Below, in pieces: positions 13,284-19,777 of a stretch of DNA of 19,777 nucleotides. Origin of the DNA: CAZRZN01 sp964604565 (GTDB taxonomy: Bacteria; Pseudomonadota; Alphaproteobacteria; Rhodobacterales; Rhodobacteraceae). How positions within the stretch are numbered: position 1 is the first letter of the stretch; the number at the start of each line of letters is the position of its first letter. Where the stretch lies: NCBI GenBank assembly GCA_964604565.1, contig CAZRZN010000055.1:1-19777 (forward strand). The letters run 5' to 3'. A model generated the notes under the pieces. That model worked only from the letters and a program-made list of their open reading frames with translations. It ran no database searches and was not told where the DNA came from. Both the position numbers and the translations under genes were made by a program.

Positions 13284-15206
13284 TTGGGTAACGCAAGAAA
13301 CATCGCCTTCTGGGTCGTCCTATTTCTCCTGATCCTGGCGCTTTTCAATCTATTTTCGGGTGGCGGCACGACGCTGCAAAGCCGTGAGGTCAGCTATTCG
13401 GACTTCGTTCGGGCGGTCGAATCGCAGAACGTCAATTCTGCGACGATTGACGGGGAACAGGTCCGCTATCGGTCCACGGACGGGCAGGACTATGTCACGG
13501 TCAAGCCGGAGGATGCCGAGGTCACCACGCTGTTGCTGGACAACGACATTCCCTTGCGGGCGGAACAGCAGGAACAGTCGGGCTTTCAGTCCTTTCTGCT
13601 CAGCTTGCTGCCGTTCCTGTTGCTGATCGGCGTCTGGATCTACTTCATGAACCGGATGCAGGGTGGCGGCAAAGGTGGGGCGATGGGCTTTGGCAAGTCC
13701 AAGGCCAAGCTGCTGACCGAAAAACATGGCCGCGTGACGTTCGATGACGTGGCCGGTATCGACGAAGCCAAGGAAGAGCTCGAAGAGATTGTGGAATTCC
13801 TGCGCAACCCACAGAAATTCTCGCGCCTTGGCGGCAAGATCCCCAAAGGTGCGCTGCTTGTCGGTCCTCCGGGCACCGGTAAGACGCTTCTGGCGCGCGC
13901 GATCGCGGGTGAGGCGGGCGTGCCCTTCTTCACCATCTCCGGTTCCGACTTCGTCGAGATGTTCGTCGGCGTGGGTGCAAGCCGCGTGCGCGACATGTTC
14001 GAGCAGGCCAAGAAGAACGCGCCCTGTATCGTGTTCATCGACGAAATCGACGCCGTGGGCCGCGCCCGTGGTGCCGGTTATGGTGGGGGCAACGATGAGC
14101 GTGAGCAAACATTGAACCAGTTGCTGGTGGAAATGGACGGCTTCGAGGCGAATGAGGGCGTTATCATCGTCGCCGCTACCAACCGCCGCGACGTTCTGGA
14201 CCCCGCGCTTCTGCGTCCGGGCCGGTTCGACCGTCAGGTGACGGTGCCCAACCCCGACATCAAGGGCCGTGAAAAGATCCTTGGCGTGCATGCGCGCAAG
14301 ACTCCTCTGGGCCCCGATGTCGATCTGCGGATTATCGCACGCGGGACACCGGGATTTTCGGGCGCCGATCTGGCGAACCTCGTGAACGAGGCGGCGCTGA
14401 TGGCCGCGCGTGTCGGGCGCAGGTTCGTCACGATGGAGGATTTCGAGAACGCCAAGGACAAGGTCATGATGGGCGCTGAGCGCCGCAGCATGGTCCTGAC
14501 CGATGAGCAGAAGGAAAAGACCGCCTACCACGAAGCGGGTCACGCCATCGTCGGCCTTTCCCTGCCGCAGTGCGATCCGGTCTACAAGGCCACGATCATC
14601 CCGCGGGGCGGTGCCTTGGGCATGGTCGTGTCCCTGCCGGAGATTGATCGCCTGAACTGGCACCGGTCCGAGTGCGAGGAAAAGATGGCCATGACGATGG
14701 GCGGAAAGGCCGCCGAGATCATCAAGTATGGCGAAGACAACGTATCGAACGGTCCGGCTGGCGACATCCAGCAGGCGAGTGCGCTGGCGCGAGCCATGGT
14801 GCTGCGCTGGGGTATGTCGGACAAGGTGGGCAACATCGATTATTCCGAAGCTCACGAAGGCTACAGCGGCAACACCGCCGGTCTGTCCGTTTCTGCTCAT
14901 ACAAAGGAGACGATCGAGGACGAGGTTCGGCGCTTTATCAAAGAAGCCTACGATCGCGCCTTCAAGATCCTGAACGACCGCAAGGACGATTGGGAACGTC
15001 TGGCTCAGGGCCTTCTGGAATACGAAACCCTGACCGGCGAAGAGATCGAACGCGTGATCCGTGGCGAGAGCCCGCATTCGGGCGATGACGACAGTGGATC
15101 CTCCGGCGCGATGCTGGACAAGAAGCCGTCCCTGACCGCGATTCCCAAGACCAAGCCGAAGCCCAAGTCTTCGGATGGTGGGCTGGAGCCTGAACCGTCG
15201 GCATGA
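13284..15206 (+). CDS. ftsH: ATP-dependent zinc metalloprotease FtsH
   Basis: 640 aa, full length. Membrane segments at about 7-25 and 103-122 flank a small periplasmic domain. The AAA+ module has Walker A GPPGTGKT (194-201), pore loop FVGV (227-230), Walker B IVFIDE (249-254) and the second region of homology RPGRFDR (311-317). The protease domain has the zinc motif HEAGH (416-420) with the third ligand in AGDIQQA (D494). FtsH degrades misfolded membrane proteins and regulators such as RpoH or LpxC in other bacteria. Translation starts at a TTG supported by a strong ribosome binding site. The C-terminal tail is Pro/Lys/Glu rich and probably flexible. The last 4 nt overlap the next gene (ATGA). 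Confidence 0.97.
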   Translation: MGNARNIAFWVVLFLLILALFNLFSGGGTTLQSREVSYSDFVRAVESQNVNSATIDGEQVRYRSTDGQDYVTVKPEDAEVTTLLLDNDIPLRAEQQEQSGFQSFLLSLLPFLLLIGVWIYFMNRMQGGGKGGAMGFGKSKAKLLTEKHGRVTFDDVAGIDEAKEELEEIVEFLRNPQKFSRLGGKIPKGALLVGPPGTGKTLLARAIAGEAGVPFFTISGSDFVEMFVGVGASRVRDMFEQAKKNAPCIVFIDEIDAVGRARGAGYGGGNDEREQTLNQLLVEMDGFEANEGVIIVAATNRRDVLDPALLRPGRFDRQVTVPNPDIKGREKILGVHARKTPLGPDVDLRIIARGTPGFSGADLANLVNEAALMAARVGRRFVTMEDFENAKDKVMMGAERRSMVLTDEQKEKTAYHEAGHAIVGLSLPQCDPVYKATIIPRGGALGMVVSLPEIDRLNWHRSECEEKMAMTMGGKAAEIIKYGEDNVSNGPAGDIQQASALARAMVLRWGMSDKVGNIDYSEAHEGYSGNTAGLSVSAHTKETIEDEVRRFIKEAYDRAFKILNDRKDDWERLAQGLLEYETLTGEEIERVIRGESPHSGDDDSGSSGAMLDKKPSLTAIPKTKPKPKSSDGGLEPEPSA

Positions 15207-16021
15207 GCGAAACGATCCAGAGCGACTGGGACCCCGGAACCTATAGCAGGTTCCGGGGTCATCGTTTACAACCCGCCCTAGACCTCTTGTCGCGCGTCGG
15301 CCCCTTGCCGGCGTCGGGCGATGCGGTCGATCTGGGCTGCGGCACCGGCGTCGCGGCAGAAGCCCTGCGCGCCAGCGTGGCATCATCGGACGTGCGCCGG
15401 CTGATCGGGGTGGATCTGTCCCCTGCCATGATGCAGGAGGCGTCCGCGCTCGGACTGTATGACCGTCTGGACGCCGTTGATATCGCCGAGTGGGTTCCAA
15501 AGGAGGCTCCGGCGCTTATCTTTTCCAACGCTGCCTTGCACTGGGTGACGGATCACGACGTGCTGTTGCAGCGCATGGTGGCGGCTCTCTGCCCGGGTGG
15601 CGTGCTTGCCGTTCAGATGCCTCATAGCAACAATGCGCCGTCTCACCGGTTATGGCGCACCCTGACAGAGGAACTTTGTCCCGGGCGTCTGCAAGAGGTG
15701 CGCCTGCCTTCGGTGATGGTCCCGGCACATTATTTTCATCTGCTCGACCCGCTGGGCGATGTAAGTCTTTGGGAAACGGAGTATTTCCAGAAGCTGCCTG
15801 CCAGTGCCGAGGGCCACCCGGTGCGGTGTTTTACCGAATCGACCTACGCCCGGCCGATCCTTCAGGCGCTTTCAGGGCGTGAGGCTGCCCGGGTGATCGG
15901 CGCCTATGACGATCTTATCGGCAAGGCCTACCCCAGCTCCGAGGACGGAAGCGTCATCTTCCCGATGCGCCGTCTTTTCTTTACCCTGACCCGTCCGCCC
16001 GCGCGTGGACCCGTTCCGTGA
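15203..16021 (+). CDS. SAM-dependent methyltransferase, trans-aconitate 2-methyltransferase-like
   Basis: 272 aa, class I Rossmann methyltransferase. SAM motif I VDLGCGTG is at 42-49, the acidic motif II residue is D71, and FSNAALHWVTDH is at 107-118. The N-terminus DWDPGTYSRFRGHR and the following QPALDLLSRV match the pattern of trans-aconitate 2-methyltransferases (Tam), which detoxify trans-aconitate formed from cis-aconitate. BioC-like or other small-molecule methyltransferases share these features, so I leave the symbol empty. The ATG overlaps the ftsH stop by 4 nt, implying translational coupling. Codons 10-20 also form a perfect 13-bp inverted repeat (listed separately), so expression may be limited after ftsH. 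Confidence 0.82.
   Translation: MSETIQSDWDPGTYSRFRGHRLQPALDLLSRVGPLPASGDAVDLGCGTGVAAEALRASVASSDVRRLIGVDLSPAMMQEASALGLYDRLDAVDIAEWVPKEAPALIFSNAALHWVTDHDVLLQRMVAALCPGGVLAVQMPHSNNAPSHRLWRTLTEELCPGRLQEVRLPSVMVPAHYFHLLDPLGDVSLWETEYFQKLPASAEGHPVRCFTESTYARPILQALSGREAARVIGAYDDLIGKAYPSSEDGSVIFPMRRLFFTLTRPPARGPVP
15230..15260 (+). terminator. Perfect 13-bp stem-loop inside the methyltransferase 5' coding region
   Basis: GACCCCGGAACCT (15230-15242) and AGGTTCCGGGGTC (15248-15260) are exact reverse complements with a 5-nt loop ATAGC. The hairpin begins 24 nt after the ftsH stop and lies in codons 10-20 of the overlapping methyltransferase gene. It is the strongest hairpin I found in the window. The downstream sequence ATCGTTTAC has only a short T-run. 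It may be an ftsH terminator, attenuator or RNA-stability element. Confidence 0.6.
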
Positions 16022-16032
16022 AAGGCTGATGG

Positions 16033-16620
16033 ATGCCCGCGCTGAAACCGACCGATTACACCGCAACCGTGGTTTGGCTTGGCCTTGTGACGAATACCGA
16101 TCGCAAGGAGTTGCTTGCCGAGTGTCGTGACGCGCTGGACCTGACATTTGAAGGGGTCGCCGGGTCTGTCCATGGCGGGGCAACCCGGGCGGCTTGCACC
16201 CGGGTCCGTCAGCAGTATCCCGAGGACACGGAAATCCGCAACGAACGGCAATTAAGCGTGCTGAGCGAAGAGGAGTTGGACCTTATCGCGTCGAAGATGG
16301 GGGTGGACAGGCTTGACCCGGCGCGGCTGGGTGCCTCGATCGTGCTGCGCGGCTTGCCGGATTTCAGCCATGTGCCGCCGTCGTCGCGGTTGCAGGCGCC
16401 CTCCGGTGCGACCCTGACTGTCGACATGCAGAACCGGCCCTGCCAGTTCCCAGCCAAGAGCATCGACAAGGTGGCCCCGGGCAAGGGCCGCGGGTTCAAG
16501 ACGGCAGCCAACGGACTGCGGGGGGTTACGGCCTCTGTCGCGCGCGAAGGGCGCGTGGTGCTCGGCGATGTGTTGCGTCTGCATGTCCCCGACCAACGGG
16601 CCTGGCAACCCGGATACTGA
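16033..16620 (+). CDS. MOSC domain-containing protein
   Basis: 195 aa, recognised as a stand-alone MOSC domain (molybdenum cofactor sulfurase C-terminal type) covering about residues 40-187. Support comes from VAGSVHGGATR (42-52), the GASIVLRGLPDF strand region (100-111) and the absolutely conserved cysteine C137 in NRPCQFPAK, which in MOSC proteins carries or accepts sulfur. MOSC proteins act on molybdenum cofactor or as reductase partners; the substrate of this one is unknown. The ATG at 16033 is preceded by AAAGG at 16021-16025, which overlaps the methyltransferase stop region, so the two genes are probably co-transcribed. No signal peptide is present. Confidence 0.8.
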   Translation: MPALKPTDYTATVVWLGLVTNTDRKELLAECRDALDLTFEGVAGSVHGGATRAACTRVRQQYPEDTEIRNERQLSVLSEEELDLIASKMGVDRLDPARLGASIVLRGLPDFSHVPPSSRLQAPSGATLTVDMQNRPCQFPAKSIDKVAPGKGRGFKTAANGLRGVTASVAREGRVVLGDVLRLHVPDQRAWQPGY

Positions 16621-16632
16621 GTGTTGCGTGGC

Positions 16633-16658
16633 CCTTCGCAGCCGCGGTCCGGCGAAGG
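16633..16658 (+). terminator. Weak candidate terminator after the MOSC gene
   Basis: CCTTCGC (16633-16639) and GCGAAGG (16652-16658) form a perfect 7-bp inverted repeat with a 12-nt loop, 12 nt after the MOSC stop. No T-run follows. The position between two transcription units is suitable for a terminator. Confidence 0.3.
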
Positions 16659-16685
16659 CATGAACGCTTTGAATGGATGGGGTCG

Positions 16686-16817
16686 TCAAGGCGTTTCCGA
16701 TCCGCGTCAGGACTTGCCCGGTTTGCACCGACTCTGCCGCAACTTTGCCTGAAAAGGTCGGATTCGCTTTCCCATACCGGGCAGCACCTCTCTATGCCTT
16801 GGGCACCGTGACCCAAG
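16686..16817 (+). promoter_or_regulatory. Structured fhs leader, possible cis-regulatory RNA
   Basis: Three nested pairings can be drawn. H1 pairs 16686-16694 with 16794-16802 (9 bp, two of them G-U). H2 pairs TGCCCGGT (16715-16722) with ACCGGGCA (16776-16783). H3 pairs CCGAC (16728-16732) with GTCGG (16757-16761). A hairpin CTTGGG/CCCAAG (16798-16803/16812-16817) shares bases with H1, so the two exclude each other. The 3' part (CCGGGCAGC, then GCCTTGGGC) resembles the conserved 3' part of ZTP (pfl) riboswitches, which control fhs and folD elsewhere. The usual GACUGGCG element is not clearly present. Confidence 0.25.
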
Positions 16818-16839
16818 CCCCAACAGGAACCGCAGCAAG

Positions 16840-18516
16840 ATGGCATTCAAGTCCGACATCGAGATCGCCCGCGAGGCGCAAAAGAAGCCGATTCAGGAAA
16901 TCGGGGATACCTTGGGCATTCCGTCCGAGCATCTGCTTCCCTATGGCCATGACAAGGCCAAGGTTTCACAGGATTTCATCGATTCCGTGCAGCCGCGCGC
17001 CACCGGCAAGCTGATCCTCGTGACAGCGATCAATCCGACGCCTGCGGGTGAGGGGAAGACCACGACGACGGTCGGTCTGGGCGACGGGCTGAACCGGATC
17101 GGCAAGAAGGCGATGATCTGCATCCGCGAGGCCTCGCTTGGCCCGAATTTCGGCATGAAGGGTGGCGCGGCGGGCGGCGGCCATGCCCAGGTGGTGCCGA
17201 TGGAAGAAATGAATCTGCATTTCACCGGGGATTTTCACGCCATCACCTCGGCGCATTCGCTGCTGTCGGCGATGATCGACAATCACATTTACTGGGGCAA
17301 CGAGTTGGACATCGACCTGCGGCGGGTGGTCTGGCGCCGCGTCGTCGACATGAACGACCGTGCGCTGCGGCAGATCACTCTAAGCCTTGGCGGTGTGGCT
17401 AACGGGTTCCCGCGCGAAGGTGGATTCGACATCACCGTGGCCTCCGAGGTCATGGCGATCCTTTGTCTGGCAAAGGATCTCAAGGACCTCGAGGCGCGTC
17501 TTGGTGACATGATCGTGGCCTACCGCCGGGATCGTTCGCCGGTTTTCTGCCGTGACATCAAGGCGGAGGGCGCGATGACGGTCCTGCTCAAGGACGCGAT
17601 GCAGCCGAACCTGGTGCAGACGCTGGAGAACAATCCGGCCTTCGTGCACGGTGGGCCCTTTGCCAACATCGCGCATGGCTGCAATTCGGTCATCGCGACG
17701 ACCACGGCGCTCAAGCTGGCGGATTACGTGGTGACAGAGGCGGGCTTTGGCGCGGATCTGGGCGCGGAAAAATTCATGGACATCAAGTGCCGCAAGGCGG
17801 GCCTGCGCCCCGACGCGGTTGTGATCGTCGCCACCGTTCGTGCGATGAAGATGAACGGCGGCGTCGCCAAGGCGGATCTGGGGACCGAAAATGTGCAGGC
17901 GGTCAAGGACGGGTGCCCGAACCTGGGTCGTCACATCGAGAACATGCAGAAATTCGGTGTGCCAGCGGTGGTGGGGATCAACCATTTCGTCACGGATACC
18001 GAGGCCGAGGTGCAGGCGGTCATGGACTACTGCGCCTCTTTGGGTGTCGAGGCGGTCCTGAACAAGCATTGGGCCGAAGGCGGTGCCGGGATCGAGGAGA
18101 CTGCGAAAAAGGTGGTCGAGATTTGTGAGGCCGGAACGGCGGATTACCGTCCGCTTTATGCCGATGACATGAGCCTTGTGGAAAAGATCGAGGCTGTGTG
18201 CCGAGAGATCTACCGGGCCGAGAATGTTGTTATGGACGGCAAGATCCGGGACCAGTTGGCCCAATGGGAAGAGCAGGGCTATGGCAGTCTGCCGGTTTGC
18301 ATGGCCAAGACGCAATATTCCTTCACGACCGACCCGACAATGCGCGGCGCGCCGACGGGCTTCGACATTCCGGTGCGGGAAGTGCGTCTGTCCGCAGGTG
18401 CCGGTTTCGTGGTCGTTGTCTGTGGCGAGATCATGACGATGCCGGGCTTGCCCCGGGTTCCCGCGTCGGAGTCGATCCGTTTGAATGACGCGGGGCTGAT
18501 CGAAGGTCTGTTCTGA
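16840..18516 (+). CDS. fhs: Formate-tetrahydrofolate ligase (10-formyl-THF synthetase)
   Basis: 558 aa, the standard length for this enzyme. The ATP-binding loop TPAGEGKTT is at 67-75. The family signature around REASLGPNFGMKGGAAGGG (about 95-113) and the second signature VATVRAMKMNGG are present, as is the C-terminal MTMPGLPRVPAS. The enzyme makes 10-formyl-THF from formate, THF and ATP, feeding purine synthesis and one-carbon flow. AGGA at 16825-16828 lies 11 nt before the ATG. The 219-nt upstream gap contains candidate RNA structure. folD lies two genes downstream, so the block probably works together in formate assimilation or oxidation, including one-carbon units from methylated osmolytes used by marine Rhodobacterales (inference). 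Confidence 0.97.
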   Translation: MAFKSDIEIAREAQKKPIQEIGDTLGIPSEHLLPYGHDKAKVSQDFIDSVQPRATGKLILVTAINPTPAGEGKTTTTVGLGDGLNRIGKKAMICIREASLGPNFGMKGGAAGGGHAQVVPMEEMNLHFTGDFHAITSAHSLLSAMIDNHIYWGNELDIDLRRVVWRRVVDMNDRALRQITLSLGGVANGFPREGGFDITVASEVMAILCLAKDLKDLEARLGDMIVAYRRDRSPVFCRDIKAEGAMTVLLKDAMQPNLVQTLENNPAFVHGGPFANIAHGCNSVIATTTALKLADYVVTEAGFGADLGAEKFMDIKCRKAGLRPDAVVIVATVRAMKMNGGVAKADLGTENVQAVKDGCPNLGRHIENMQKFGVPAVVGINHFVTDTEAEVQAVMDYCASLGVEAVLNKHWAEGGAGIEETAKKVVEICEAGTADYRPLYADDMSLVEKIEAVCREIYRAENVVMDGKIRDQLAQWEEQGYGSLPVCMAKTQYSFTTDPTMRGAPTGFDIPVREVRLSAGAGFVVVVCGEIMTMPGLPRVPASESIRLNDAGLIEGLF

Positions 18517-18532
18517 CGCAAAGCCGCCAATT

Positions 18533-18556
18533 GGGGGGGGGCGCATGGGTGCCCCC
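18533..18556 (+). repeat. G9 tract and GC-rich hairpin between fhs and the small membrane gene
   Basis: Nine consecutive G lie at 18533-18541. GGGGGCGC (18537-18544) pairs with GTGCCCCC (18549-18556) through one G-U pair around a 4-nt loop. It begins 16 nt after the fhs stop. The outer TT and AA (18531-18532, 18557-18558) allow a second register. It could attenuate transcription into the downstream genes; no T-run follows. Confidence 0.5.
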
Positions 18557-18583
18557 AACGGCAATACCCGAAAGGACATGCCC

Positions 18584-18856
18584 TTGCGTCTACCCAACGA
18601 GATGACCCCGGCGCGTGGCGTCCTGATCGCTGTTTTGGCCATTGTTCTGGTATTCGTTACGGTTCTTCTATGGATGGGTGGCGGCTATTTGACTAGCCAG
18701 TGGCTGGGCGCATCAGGGGGCGGCAAACTTGGCGCGGGGCTGGGTCTTTTGATTGCGCTTGGATTTTGGGTGCAGTTCCTGCGCTGGTGTGGGTTTCAAG
18801 TCTCATTGCGCAAGGTGCTGCGCTGGGACGAAAACTGGAAGGACGACGCGAAATGA
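18584..18856 (+). CDS. Small two-helix membrane protein between fhs and folD
   Basis: 90 aa with two predicted membrane helices (about 12-32 and 47-68) joined by a Gly-rich loop. The C-terminal cytoplasmic-like tail is charged and ends RWDENWKDDAK. I do not recognise a family. I chose the TTG at 18584 because AAAGGA (18571-18576) lies 7 nt upstream. In-frame ATGs exist at 18578 (too close to that site) and 18545 (inside the G-rich hairpin). The stop overlaps the folD start (ATGA at 18853-18856), so translation of the two genes is probably coupled. Function is unknown; membrane association of the one-carbon enzymes or simple co-regulation are both possible. Confidence 0.7.
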   Translation: MRLPNEMTPARGVLIAVLAIVLVFVTVLLWMGGGYLTSQWLGASGGGKLGAGLGLLIALGFWVQFLRWCGFQVSLRKVLRWDENWKDDAK

Positions 18857-19755
18857 CAGCGACGGTGATAGACGGCAAGGCCTTTGCGGCGACGGTCCGC
18901 AGCAAGGTGGCGGACCATGTGGCGCGGCTGAAGGCCGCGACAGGGATCACGCCAGGCCTGGCGGTGGTGCTGGTTGGCGAAGATCCGGCCTCTCAAGTCT
19001 ATGTGCGGTCCAAGGGCAAGCTGACTGTAGAGGTCGGCATGAACAGCTTTGAACATAAACTGGATGCTGCCACCTCCGAAGAGGATCTTCTTGCGCTGAT
19101 CGACCGCCTGAACCGCGATCCGGCAGTGCATGGAATTCTCGTTCAATTGCCGCTACCGAAGCACCTGAACGAAGATCTCGTGATCAACAGCGTGGATCCG
19201 GCCAAGGATGTGGACGGGTTCCACATCTCCAATGTCGGACTGCTCGGCACCGGTCAGAAGAGCATGGTGCCCTGCACGCCGCTTGGTTGCCTGATGTTGC
19301 TGCGGGATCATCACGGATCGCTGTCGGGCTTGGACGCGGTGGTGATCGGACGGTCGAATATCGTCGGCAAGCCCATGGTCCAGCTTTTGCTGGGAGACAG
19401 TTGCACGGTGACGATCGCCCATTCCAGGACGAAGGCCTTGAGCGACGTTGTGCGGCGCGCTGACATTGTCGTGGCCGCCGTCGGCCGTCCGGAAATGGTG
19501 CCGGGCGACTGGATCAAGCCGGGCGCAACGGTGATCGACGTGGGCATAAACCGGATTGATGCGCCGGAAAAAGGGGAAGGCAAGACACGCCTTGTTGGTG
19601 ATTGCCACTATCAGAGTTGCGCAGAAACGGCGGGAGCAATCACCCCCGTGCCGGGCGGAGTTGGTCCAATGACCATTGCCTGCCTTTTGTCCAACACGTT
19701 GATCGCCTTTTGTCGGGCCAATGACCTTGCAGAACCCGAGGGTCTGACAGCCTGA
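18853..19755 (+). CDS. folD: Bifunctional methylene-THF dehydrogenase / methenyl-THF cyclohydrolase FolD
   Basis: 300 aa, slightly longer than most FolD proteins (about 285-295). The YVRSKGK element (50-56) supplies the catalytic Tyr/Lys pair. DPAKDVDGFH, PCTPLG, the NADP-binding VIGRSNIVGKPM and the C-terminal PGGVGPMTIACLL are all present. FolD converts 5,10-methylene-THF to 10-formyl-THF via methenyl-THF, the product also made by Fhs. The ATG at 18853 is set by overlap with the preceding stop and by GGAAGGA at 18837-18843; longer in-frame extensions upstream overlap the membrane-protein gene and are not FolD-like. The gene is complete, ending 22 nt before the window edge. Confidence 0.96.
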   Translation: MTATVIDGKAFAATVRSKVADHVARLKAATGITPGLAVVLVGEDPASQVYVRSKGKLTVEVGMNSFEHKLDAATSEEDLLALIDRLNRDPAVHGILVQLPLPKHLNEDLVINSVDPAKDVDGFHISNVGLLGTGQKSMVPCTPLGCLMLLRDHHGSLSGLDAVVIGRSNIVGKPMVQLLLGDSCTVTIAHSRTKALSDVVRRADIVVAAVGRPEMVPGDWIKPGATVIDVGINRIDAPEKGEGKTRLVGDCHYQSCAETAGAITPVPGGVGPMTIACLLSNTLIAFCRANDLAEPEGLTA

Positions 19756-19777
19756 GCGTTCGACCCTCGCCGTCCCG

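Noticed and set aside
13350..15500. 716-aa open frame on the minus strand opposite ftsH
   Set aside because: It is an antisense shadow of the well-supported ftsH gene, produced by GC-rich third codon positions. The translation is rich in Arg, His and Pro and has no recognisable domain.
16673..17014. Frame starting in the fhs leader (possible leader peptide)
   Set aside because: It runs deep into fhs in another frame, has no ribosome binding site and shows no conserved-looking segment.
18545..18583. ATG at 18545 as start of the small membrane protein
   Set aside because: The codon lies in the loop of a GC-rich hairpin behind a poly-G run that is not a proper ribosome binding site. AAAGGA at 18571-18576 is ideally placed for the TTG at 18584. 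It cannot be fully excluded.

Overview
This window looks like chromosomal DNA of a marine-type alphaproteobacterium, most likely Rhodobacterales (Roseobacter group). The basis is the GC-rich codon use, the gene order (ybgC, tolQRAB-pal-cpoB, tilS, ftsH), the Rhodobacterales-associated dgcN/dgcA pair, and the style of the proteins. No rRNA, tRNA, CRISPR array, insertion sequence or phage gene is visible. Almost all of the sequence is ordinary core genome; the unusual signals are mainly in the junctions between genes.

Layout, left to right. (1) Positions 259-3856 (+): a compact D-amino-acid operon. It holds dgcN (D-glutamate N-acetyltransferase), dgcA (N-acetyl-D-glutamate racemase), a NudK/YffH-like NUDIX hydrolase, and a D-amino-acid transaminase. 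The last three are joined by a 4-nt gap and an ATGA overlap. Together they could carry the amino group of D-amino acids through D-Glu and N-acetyl-Glu to the L-Glu/arginine pool. (2) Positions 3976-5163 (-): a convergent HI0933-type flavoprotein. (3) Positions 5375-5677 (+): a 100-aa HNH-type mini-protein. (4) Positions 5765-11869 (+): the Tol-Pal envelope system (ybgC, tolQ, tolR, tolA, tolB, pal, cpoB). It has an unusually long 380-bp gap between ybgC and tolQ, and a TolA whose stalk is a Pro/Glu repeat. (5) Positions 11882-16620 (+): tilS (tRNA lysidine synthetase), ftsH with a TTG start, a Tam-like methyltransferase overlapping ftsH by 4 nt, and a MOSC-domain protein. (6) Positions 16840-19755 (+): a one-carbon block of fhs (formate-THF ligase), a small two-helix membrane protein, and folD, the last two coupled by ATGA.

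The Tol-Pal genes build the trans-envelope machine that constricts the outer membrane at division. TolQ and TolR form the proton-driven motor, TolA spans the periplasm, TolB and Pal are the periplasmic and outer-membrane partners, and CpoB links the machine to peptidoglycan synthesis. fhs and folD together interconvert formate, 10-formyl-THF and methylene-THF.

Most worth a second look: a perfect 13-bp inverted repeat inside codons 10-20 of the methyltransferase gene just after ftsH; a set of nested and competing helices in the fhs leader; a 29-nt imperfect dyad abutting the pal ribosome binding site; and the D-amino-acid operon with its embedded NUDIX gene. I see no clear new defence or mobile system.
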